Assembly: GCF_003013715.1 (NCBI RefSeq)
Contig: NC_072813.1
Coordinates: 310,001-374,000, forward strand
Length of the DNA stretch: 64,000 bases
Source of the DNA: Candidozyma auris
Lineage: Eukaryota > Ascomycota > Pichiomycetes > Serinales > Metschnikowiaceae
Direction: 5' to 3'
Position 1 is the first letter of the stretch. Each line of letters opens with the position of its first letter. Below are positions 57,015 to 64,000 of the stretch, piece by piece. Under the pieces are notes generated by a model. That model was not told the origin of the DNA, did not search any database, and was given only the letters and a program-made list of their open reading frames with translations. The translations under genes were made by a program, and so were the position numbers.

Positions 57015-57476
57015 ATGTCGGACTTTGCGCCCACGTCTTCCAATCCAGGTGAAGACTTGTCGTTGCCGAAGGCAACAGTGCAAAAAATCGTAAGCGAGAT
57101 TTTGCCCAAAGATATCGCAATTTCCAAGGAAGCAAGAGAGGCCATTACCGAGTGCAGCATAGAGTTTATCATGATATTGTCGACGCAGCTGAACGATATA
57201 GCGGAAAAGGAAGCGAAGAAAACAATTGCCAGTGATCACGTCATTAAAGCGTTGAAGGAGTTGGGCTTCCACAACTATCTTGATATCATCAACAGAGTTT
57301 TAGATGAACACAAGGAGTTGTTGAAGGGCAAAGAAAAGAAAAACAACAAGTTCCTCAACTCAGGGTTGACGGAAGAGGAACTTTTGAAGCAGCAGGAGGA
57401 GTTGTTTAAGAAGTCTAGGGCCCGTTTGCAAGGGAACGGGTCGCCGGGGGCACAGGAAATCAAGCAGGAAAACTAA
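57015..57476 (+). CDS. NCB2: Negative cofactor 2 beta subunit NCB2 (Dr1)
   Basis: A 153-residue protein. Residues about 16-92 are a histone fold: LSLPKATVQKIVSEILP, then ECSIEFIMILSTQLNDIAEKEA and KKTIASDHVIKALKELGF. The C-terminal NSGLTEEELLKQQEELFKKS is the Dr1 helix that contacts TBP. Ncb2 pairs with Bur6 to form NC2, which clamps TBP on DNA and blocks TFIIA/TFIIB. All parts align with S. cerevisiae Ncb2 (146 residues). No intron is needed here, while the S. cerevisiae gene has one. Confidence 0.96.
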   Translation: MSDFAPTSSNPGEDLSLPKATVQKIVSEILPKDIAISKEAREAITECSIEFIMILSTQLNDIAEKEAKKTIASDHVIKALKELGFHNYLDIINRVLDEHKELLKGKEKKNNKFLNSGLTEEELLKQQEELFKKSRARLQGNGSPGAQEIKQEN

Positions 57477-57681
57477 GGAAAATGTGGAAGTGTAAGTAAT
57501 GAAAGAGACTTGAGGTTTTCACGACCTTGATCTCGTGTATATTAATCTGGCATCAGAAAGCAAAAGATAACGACTGACGGAATGGCGACGAATTGATGTA
57601 TATTACATGGTATCTATGGTACAAAATGCGTAGTGTTATGCTAAGGATGGACGGGAATCAGCGATAGCAAGAAAGCATGCC

Positions 57682-57951
57682 TCATCCAAGAATCAACTCG
57701 TAAAGAATAATCAAGGTGTTTATGAAAATCAAAGGGAGCCTTAACAATGTTCGAATGGCACTTATTAACGTGATAAGTCTTGTCTTGATTGACTGGTCGC
57801 TTCCATTAGTCTGTATTCCGTACGGTTGCTGAAATTGATTGGGTGCTGCACTGCTCCAGCCGATTCTTTTGAGAAATCTATCTTCACTGAGAACTGCAAT
57901 GCCGTTGACACTAAGGATGATCACATATAAGAGCTTGCCCAAGCCAAACAT
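57682..57951 (-). CDS. YOS1: ER-Golgi transport protein YOS1
   Basis: An 89-residue integral membrane protein of COPII vesicles that works with Yip1 and Yif1. MFGLGKLLYVIILSVNGIAV is the first span, SEDRFLKRIGW the conserved loop start, and TLISAIRTLLRLPLIFINTL with IILYELILG the second span and family C-terminus. S. cerevisiae Yos1 reads MVLFGLGRLFYVI and ends IVYELLLG, so the start here is two residues shorter. No splice signals precede the ATG at 57951. The length is normal (85 in S. cerevisiae). Confidence 0.93.
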   Translation of the reverse strand: MFGLGKLLYVIILSVNGIAVLSEDRFLKRIGWSSAAPNQFQQPYGIQTNGSDQSIKTRLITLISAIRTLLRLPLIFINTLIILYELILG

Positions 57952-59164
57952 GATGGGAAATTGAGTTGGTGAGAAGTGGGAAAAAGGTTAAGTGTTGAAT
58001 TCCCTATGTGTGAGGAAATCCATACAGGATTCACCTTTCATAGGCGTCGCAAACACACACCGTGAAATCTGATGTTTAGTATGACACGGTACATATATAT
58101 ATTCTAAAGTGAGCATTCATTCACCAATTGACCTCTAACTTTTATTGTTTGACCAGTGGCAAATATTAATATACGGTTTTCATTTGGATGGCACCCAATG
58201 GGATCCTGAGAAGCCAGCCACAAACCTTCGCTAGATTACGAAAACCTTTAGAAGTTTTCACTGAAATGGCATGCCATTCTCTTGACAGTGACCACTCGTC
58301 AGATCTCTTTTTTTTTCACTCACTTCCCTGTTATATTACCGTCAGTATTAATACTGAGGCACAGTTGATATAGCGAATGGCAGCAAAATCTTGGACAGCA
58401 AAGGTCTATCGCAAAAAGTAAACATAGCAAACAAAAATGTTTGGGTGATCATAAATGCGGACGATTTTCATAAATATATAGCAAAGGGATTTCAAGATGA
58501 CATTCTAGATTTGCGTTTGTGCTTCCTGTTCTCGCACACGTCAAATTGTTGCAAATAACGTGTTGATATCTCTCCATACACGGCATCAACTGCAACATTA
58601 CTACTATAAGCAAAAAAACAGGCCCTGTCCCAAATAAGACTAAGGAGCAATCATGCGACCCTTGAAATCAGTCAGATAAACTGAAGCTTTGTCCATCTAT
58701 AGGTCACCTAAATCCTATTTGGTGATGAAGAGACATCTACGAATACACCCCATCATCAGTGTAGGAATCGCGTAAACTTTGGTTCGTTTATAACAACAAA
58801 GGTAGATCCTACATTAAGTGCTAGTTGTTATCAAAACTCAACGCCCATTGTAGAGAACTAAGCATGTGTGCAGTGAGGCTGTAACTACCACCGTTCACAC
58901 GCTGAGACCGGCACCTTGATGGGTGCGAAAGAGCGCTAACCCTCTGTTTCGAGGAAAGACCAAGCCAGCATTAAATGATGGATTTGCATTTTTTGCAAAA
59001 TTAATTAAAGATGTACTTCTCCTTGGTTCACGGTACCACTCTTTGTGAACTGTGGCCTGTAAATTCCAGGCAGATGGTATTCGCACGCATACGACTTTCT
59101 GGTGGTTTTTTTTTTTTTCTACTCATTCTCAATCCACCTCTTATAGACTACCATCTCTACTAGT
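57952..59164. other. 1.2-kb intergenic region, YOS1 and karyopherin promoters
   Basis: This region has no credible gene. A 16-bp perfect palindrome lies at 58342-58357. TATA-like runs near 58092-58100 could serve YOS1. A T-run near 59110 lies upstream of the karyopherin ATG. Confidence 0.55.
58342..58357. repeat. 16-bp perfect palindrome
   Basis: TCAGTATTAATACTGA equals its own reverse complement. It sits mid-way in a gene-free region and may be a dimeric binding site. Confidence 0.7.
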
Positions 59165-62164
59165 ATGGACAAGGAAACGCTTCTCAAATCCTTGGCTGGC
59201 ACTCTCGATGCAAATCCTGAGACCAGAAAGGGAAGCGAGAAACAGTTACGCTACTTCGAGGAGCAGCAGGGCTTCACGGCTTACTTACTTGATCTCATCG
59301 CAGACTCCAACATCAGTCTCGGAGTCCAGACCTCGGCTGCAATCTTTTTCAAAAACAGAGTTGCCCATTTCTGGGTTGTTCCTGACCTGAAACCAGCAAC
59401 TGCAAGGTATATTCAAGCACAAGAGAAGAATGTGATCAAGCAAAAGTTGGTGGAAGTTTTGAGTCAAAAGTATAAGAATACTCAATTGAGAGTCCAACTT
59501 TCCACTGCCATTAGCAGCATTCTCAACGCCGAGAAATGGGACGATCTCACGAACATCATACCTAAATTAATTTCTGATACCTCGAACATCGATCATGTAT
59601 TCACTGGGTTGATTTGTTTGTTCGAGTACACTAAGAACTATCGTTATTCACATGAGGGTAATAGAAATATCGTTCTCGAAGAGGTGGCAGAAACCATTTT
59701 CCCTCTTTTGGAAAGTTTGACGGAGAGCTTGATGAACAACGATTCAAATGTCTCTGATGAAATGTTATACTTGGTCTTCAAGATATTCAAATATACCACT
59801 TACTCAACATTGCCAACATACCTTGCGAACCCATCAAAATTGGGAACGTGGTGCAACCTTCATATTATGCTCATAAACAAACCATTGCCTGATACGGTTG
59901 CAAGATTGGAGCCTTCAGAAAGGGCTTCTGCGCCCCGCGTCAAGGCAGTCAAGTGGTGCTTTGGTAACTTGCATAGACTCTTGTTCCGCCATGGTGGAGG
60001 AGTCAGTACTCCAAAAAAGGATTCAGAATTCGCAACCACATTCTTGAACAATTTCGTTCCCGAGATTCTAAATGTGTATTGGCAAATTATTGAAAAGTGG
60101 TCTTCCAAGTCTTTGTGGTTGTCTGAAGCTTCGTTATACCACTTAATCGCTTTCTTGGAGATGGTCATAGAAACTCCAGATTTCCCACTAATTGAGGAGA
60201 AATTGGACGCTATCATCAGGCATATCCTCTTGCCTACTTTGAATGCTAACAAGGACACTATAGAGTTGTACGAAGACGATCCGGAGGAGTATATTCGAAA
60301 ATTTTTCGAACTCAGCAGAGACAACACCACGTCTGACACGGCATCCATCAATTTCTTGTTCAGATTGTCCTCGACAAAGTTTTCTAAGACCGGCGCGACA
60401 ATCCTCAACATTATCAATGAGATCTTTCAGAAGAGATCTGGTGATAAGGAGAACTTGGAATATGCTTGCCAGACTGAAGGTGCTCTTCGGATTTTGGCAA
60501 CCATTTCTCTTAAACTCAACAAAGACCTGAGCCCAGTGAAGGGCCAAGTGGATCAGCTCTTACAGTCCTTCGTATTGCCAGAGCTTTCACAATCTGTAAT
60601 TGCTCGTTACCCATGGCTCACCGCAAGGGCCTGTGATACCATCGCTATGTTTCTGCATAAGTTTCTGGATCAAAAAATTTTGCAAGACATCTTTCAGGCA
60701 ATTGTCTTCTGCTTCCAGCAACAGGACCACTTCCCCATTCAGTTGACTGCAGTGGATGCATTGAAAACATTGGTCGAGGAAGACGTTGTCGCTGCTCAAG
60801 TTGCTGACCAAGCGCCCCAATTGATGGGTGTATTGCTTGATATGTCGAAGAACTTCGAGAGTGACATTTTGAACACAGTAATGGACGTTTTTGTCGAAAA
60901 GTTTGCAGCTAATCTAGAGCCTTACGCCAATGAGCTTTCCATACGTCTAGTCGAGCAGTTCCTCAAATTAGCTCACGAAATCTTGGAGCAGTCTACACTG
61001 AGTGGCAACATCAATGTTGACAAGGAGTATTCCGCTGCCGGTATATTGAACACTTTGACCTCTTTGGTTGTCTCAATGAGTGCTTCTCCTCAAGTATCAA
61101 GCAATCTTGAGCTTATTCTTAAAGACATGATTAAATTCATCTTGGAGAACTCGATGGCTCTGTTTTTAAGCGAAGTCATGGAAATGTTGGAGTCAATCCT
61201 TCTTAGCACCAATCAGATGTCGCCTACAATGTGGGAGCTCTATCAAACGGTTATTTCATGCTTTGATACGTATGCAGAGGATTTCTTCGACACCTTCCAG
61301 CCATTTTTGGAAGGTGTGGTATTATATGCTTTTGCTGACGAATCGATCACGGTAGACAATGCTAACGTGCAATGTTTGTTCAATGTGTGTTTCCGGATGC
61401 TTACGGGAGACATGGTTGATCCAGTTTTCGCTCACCAAGCATTTGAGCTTATTGAATTTTCCATCTTAACGTTGCACAAGAGATTCATTCCGTTCTTGCC
61501 ACAATTCTTACCAGAAATCTTTAAAATTTACCAGTCATTGGAAGCTCAAGAGGCCTTTGATGGCTACATGTTGCATTATTTGTCTGTCTTGAAAATCTTT
61601 TTTGCGTGCTTCTGTGTTGAAGCGACTGGCACATTGGAAATCATGAAGCAACACGAAATCACTAAATCCTTTTTCTCTATGTGGGTCAAATATAGTGACG
61701 ATTTTAGGAGTGTTTATGGTTGCAAATTACAAATTCTCGCGGCACTTTCGATTCTTTTGGACGCTCCATTGGATTTACTACCTACAGAGGATTTGGTTGG
61801 CGAGGTTGTTGACCTCCTCTTTTCGAATTTGGAGACTTTGCCACATGCCATCAAGGCTAGACAAGATATTATTGATAAAGAGAGTGGAGCTCGTGGGACT
61901 AGCAAAGATTTTAATGGAGGAGATGACGACGACGACGAAGATGAAGACTATTACGCAGAGGATTTGGAAGCAGATGAGGCAGAGCTTGAGGCTCTTAAAC
62001 AAACACCTCTCGACAACATCAATTCTTTCCAAATATTTGCAGAGAAGATCACCCAAATTCAAGAGCAGGACCTATCGAGATACCAAGCCGTTTTTGGCAA
62101 CTTGGATGCTTCGCAAAAAGAGATTGCCAACAGGATTGTGCAAATCAGTCAAAGGCGTATTTGA
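59165..62164 (+). CDS. Importin-7/8-type karyopherin (Nmd5/Sxm1 family)
   Basis: A 999-residue nuclear import receptor. The N-terminal importin-beta domain is at about 20-100 (AGTLDANPETRKGSEKQLRY, VQTSAAIFFKNRVAHFW), followed by HEAT repeats throughout. YEDDPEEYIRKFFE (about residue 365) is a block typical of importin-7/8. Near the C-terminus an acidic stretch GGDDDDDEDEDYYAEDLEADEA precedes a final helix, as in Nmd5. S. cerevisiae has two members: Nmd5 (1048 residues; TFIIS, Hog1) and Sxm1 (944; Lhp1, ribosomal proteins). The N-terminus looks closer to Nmd5. Many yeasts have only one, so I leave the symbol open. The ATG at 59165 is fixed by the start of the first helix. Confidence 0.93.
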   Translation: MDKETLLKSLAGTLDANPETRKGSEKQLRYFEEQQGFTAYLLDLIADSNISLGVQTSAAIFFKNRVAHFWVVPDLKPATARYIQAQEKNVIKQKLVEVLSQKYKNTQLRVQLSTAISSILNAEKWDDLTNIIPKLISDTSNIDHVFTGLICLFEYTKNYRYSHEGNRNIVLEEVAETIFPLLESLTESLMNNDSNVSDEMLYLVFKIFKYTTYSTLPTYLANPSKLGTWCNLHIMLINKPLPDTVARLEPSERASAPRVKAVKWCFGNLHRLLFRHGGGVSTPKKDSEFATTFLNNFVPEILNVYWQIIEKWSSKSLWLSEASLYHLIAFLEMVIETPDFPLIEEKLDAIIRHILLPTLNANKDTIELYEDDPEEYIRKFFELSRDNTTSDTASINFLFRLSSTKFSKTGATILNIINEIFQKRSGDKENLEYACQTEGALRILATISLKLNKDLSPVKGQVDQLLQSFVLPELSQSVIARYPWLTARACDTIAMFLHKFLDQKILQDIFQAIVFCFQQQDHFPIQLTAVDALKTLVEEDVVAAQVADQAPQLMGVLLDMSKNFESDILNTVMDVFVEKFAANLEPYANELSIRLVEQFLKLAHEILEQSTLSGNINVDKEYSAAGILNTLTSLVVSMSASPQVSSNLELILKDMIKFILENSMALFLSEVMEMLESILLSTNQMSPTMWELYQTVISCFDTYAEDFFDTFQPFLEGVVLYAFADESITVDNANVQCLFNVCFRMLTGDMVDPVFAHQAFELIEFSILTLHKRFIPFLPQFLPEIFKIYQSLEAQEAFDGYMLHYLSVLKIFFACFCVEATGTLEIMKQHEITKSFFSMWVKYSDDFRSVYGCKLQILAALSILLDAPLDLLPTEDLVGEVVDLLFSNLETLPHAIKARQDIIDKESGARGTSKDFNGGDDDDDEDEDYYAEDLEADEAELEALKQTPLDNINSFQIFAEKITQIQEQDLSRYQAVFGNLDASQKEIANRIVQISQRRI

Positions 62165-62354
62165 GCAAGCAATTAAAAATAGCAAGAATGAACATAATAA
62201 CGTAATTTGCATCAATTCTACAAATTGTTTTGAGACCTCTCCTTGAATATCTGTGTGTGTACTGCATGACATCAGAGGGCAAATTAGGTACTACAGCAGT
62301 GCACTACATTAGATCACCAAGAGCAATTTTTCTGGAGATAGAAGGGGCATCATT

Positions 62355-63416
62355 ATGTTTTCAGGATTCGGATCGGGCTTCTTTGGGGGCCAGAACTTTT
62401 CCCCAGTCAATATGAAGTTTGAAGATTACTTCAGATGCTATCCAATAGCTATGATGCCAGACAACGTACGCAAAGATGATGCCAACTTTGGCGGCAAGAT
62501 CTTTCTCCCACCTTCGGCTTTGAATAAGCTCACAATGTTGCATATCAGATACCCAATGTTGTTTGAGTTGACAAATGAAGCGGCGAATATCAAAACTCAC
62601 AGTGGTGTGTTGGAATTTGTTGCAGAGGAAGGTAGAGTGTACATCCCTCAATGGATGATGACCACGCTTAAGTTACAGCCTGGATCGTTGGTTAAGATCG
62701 CAAATCATGATTTGCCTAATGGTAGATTTACAAAGCTCGAGCCGCAGTCAGTGGACTTCCTCGAGATATCTGATCCTAAGGCAGTGTTAGAGAATGCTTT
62801 GCGAAAGTTTTCGACATTAACAGTGGACGATATCATAGAAATTGACTATAATGATACAAGATATGGTATCAAGGTTCTAGAAGCCAAACCTGAGTCAGAA
62901 TCGAGAGGTATCTGTGTAGTTGAAACAGATTTAGAGACAGAGTTTGCGCCCCCTGTTGGATATGTGGAGCCCGAGTACAAGCCAAAATCAGTTAAGCCAT
63001 CTACGACACCAATCGATCCATCAAGCGTGAAAAAGAGTGCTGGCGCAGGCACCATGGCACAATCTATCAACTATGCAAATATTGTGGCGAACGCAAGCAA
63101 AACCAATTATAAAGGTACTGGACAGAAGCTTTCCGGTAAGGCTACTGGCACCGAGGATAAAAAAATCAGCATTGATGACTTGAATCCTGACATTCCTCCT
63201 GTTCCTTTGCATTTGCCATCTAACAAAATATTCTTGGGATGGCCCGTCACATTGCCCACCCCAGTAGAATCGGAGAATGAGCAATCAGCCCCTAAGTCAT
63301 TTTCTGGCGAGGGAAAGTCACTAAGACAGAGCAAGAAGCGGTCCAACAAAGTCAAAGAGCACCCACCATTGAAAAACCATTCTCGTAGTCCAGACTACAT
63401 CGAGATTGACGATTAG
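62355..63416 (+). CDS. UFD1: Cdc48 cofactor UFD1
   Basis: A 353-residue protein that with Npl4 recruits polyubiquitinated substrates to the Cdc48/p97 unfoldase (ERAD, membrane-bound transcription-factor release). The UT3 domain fills about residues 20-200: FEDYFRCYPIAMM, GGKIFLPPSALNKLT, GVLEFVAEEGRVYIPQWMM, then FLEISDPKAVLENALRKF. This is close to the S. cerevisiae protein (361). The C-terminal third is disordered with short linear motifs for Cdc48 and Npl4 binding. The ATG at 62355 begins MFSGFGSGFF, as in the family. It is convergent with HPT1. Confidence 0.97.
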   Translation: MFSGFGSGFFGGQNFSPVNMKFEDYFRCYPIAMMPDNVRKDDANFGGKIFLPPSALNKLTMLHIRYPMLFELTNEAANIKTHSGVLEFVAEEGRVYIPQWMMTTLKLQPGSLVKIANHDLPNGRFTKLEPQSVDFLEISDPKAVLENALRKFSTLTVDDIIEIDYNDTRYGIKVLEAKPESESRGICVVETDLETEFAPPVGYVEPEYKPKSVKPSTTPIDPSSVKKSAGAGTMAQSINYANIVANASKTNYKGTGQKLSGKATGTEDKKISIDDLNPDIPPVPLHLPSNKIFLGWPVTLPTPVESENEQSAPKSFSGEGKSLRQSKKRSNKVKEHPPLKNHSRSPDYIEIDD

Positions 63417-63483
63417 GAAATGTCTATTTATTTTACAATGAACAGCAAAATGAAGTGCCATTCTGGCAATGAACAAGGTGTCA

Positions 63484-64000
63484 CTACTCTGTGGTAGAAG
63501 GAAGGAAGACGTCGTTGCCTTGCTCCACAGCTCTCTTGGTGTGGTAAACAATGTCATCAGACTCCCATGGGTATGCGATCCAGACATCCGGGACAGTTCT
63601 GGCGGCAAAGTAGTTTCCTGTCTTCATGATATCATCGGGTAAATCGGCCTTCTTCTTTTTGTCCTTGTCGTGAAGAACAAAGATACCAAACTTGGTGTCT
63701 TCTGGGTTGGCACCCTTGACCTTTGCCTGTTCCGCCACGTCCTTCTTCAACTCAGACACAGCATAGTGTAAGGTAGTTCTAGTGTCGTCAACCTCATCAA
63801 TGATCAAGATGTTTTTGTTGACCAAGTCGACCTTTGACTGGGCGTAGTCGATCCACTGGGTTCTCACAACTTGAGTACCGACTTTCTCGGCCTGGGAGCC
63901 AACAGTGTCGATGTCCTCATAGAGAGACAAAATGATAGCCATGATTCTTATGTTTGGCTGGCCTGGCTCTTTCAAGAAAGTTCTCAACATACGAGCTGGA
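63484..64000 (-). CDS. HPT1: Hypoxanthine-guanine phosphoribosyltransferase HPT1 (N-terminus missing)
   Basis: Purine salvage enzyme that makes IMP and GMP from hypoxanthine and guanine with PRPP. The frame runs through the right edge: codons upstream of the internal Met read PAR, matching the family IPARILRTFLKEP. About 50 N-terminal residues are therefore outside, and 171 codons plus stop are visible. The PRPP loop is ILIIDEVDDTRTTLHYAV. IRIMAIILSLYEDIDTVGS and FGIFVLHDKDKKKKADLP match S. cerevisiae Hpt1 closely. The C-terminus WIAYPWESDDIVYHTKRAVE carries the Hpt1-type ending. Xpt1 is a paralogue but less similar. Confidence 0.95.
   Translation of the reverse strand, partial: PARMLRTFLKEPGQPNIRIMAIILSLYEDIDTVGSQAEKVGTQVVRTQWIDYAQSKVDLVNKNILIIDEVDDTRTTLHYAVSELKKDVAEQAKVKGANPEDTKFGIFVLHDKDKKKKADLPDDIMKTGNYFAARTVPDVWIAYPWESDDIVYHTKRAVEQGNDVFLPSTTE

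Noticed and set aside
1..64000. CRISPR arrays, prophage, insertion sequences, rRNA
   Set aside because: No such structures seen; the window is eukaryotic nuclear DNA.

Overview
The window is nuclear DNA of a budding yeast (Saccharomycotina). The genes are close-packed, nearly all intronless, on both strands, and most match single-copy yeast families. The genetic code looks like that of the CTG-Ser clade. CTG codons fall where the protein family requires serine: the nucleophile of an alpha/beta hydrolase (55900-55902), the SDEYSF motif of THG1 (28378-28380), the zinc motif of an Ecl1-like protein (11627-11629), and serine runs of two surface glycoproteins. The short branch-point to 3' splice-site distance in the SDH3 intron and the base composition would suit a Clavispora/Metschnikowia/Candida auris-like lineage. 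That placement is a guess; no species is claimed.

Layout, left to right: PIB2 (cut by the left edge); SDH3 with a 344-nt intron; a small membrane protein; an F-box/LRR protein; a HAP4/HAP43-type regulator; HSK3; CMC1; SPC24; MRPL31; an Ecl1-like gene behind a 2.7-kb gene-free stretch; a four-TM protein; the signalling mucin MSB2 behind 2.8 kb of gene-free DNA; the U1 snRNP pair SNU71/PRP39; RAD7; THG1; the drug pump CDR1 with a 2-kb upstream region; RUB1; CLF1; a tRNA-Thr / LINE-remnant / tRNA-Glu island; an alcohol-acetyltransferase-like gene; YPI1; a WSC-type sensor; MCM21; clathrin heavy chain CHC1; MTC2; a close tRNA-Asp/tRNA-Gly pair; a Prm5/YNL058C-like membrane protein; an Eat1/Imo32-like hydrolase; NCB2; YOS1; an importin-7-type karyopherin; UFD1; and HPT1 (cut by the right edge).

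Several genes are functionally linked. SNU71 and PRP39 are divergent and both encode U1 snRNP proteins, and CLF1 is a third splicing factor. HSK3, SPC24 and MCM21 act at three layers of the kinetochore. MSB2 and the WSC protein are cell-surface stress sensors. The HAP4/HAP43-type regulator may act on SDH3, whose promoter holds a perfect HAP-complex consensus. No CRISPR array, rRNA or complete transposon is visible. The strongest second-look items are the CTG evidence, the SDH3 intron, the LINE-derived ORF between two tRNA genes, the probable dicistronic tRNA-Asp/tRNA-Gly unit, and short tandem repeats upstream of CDR1 and MCM21.
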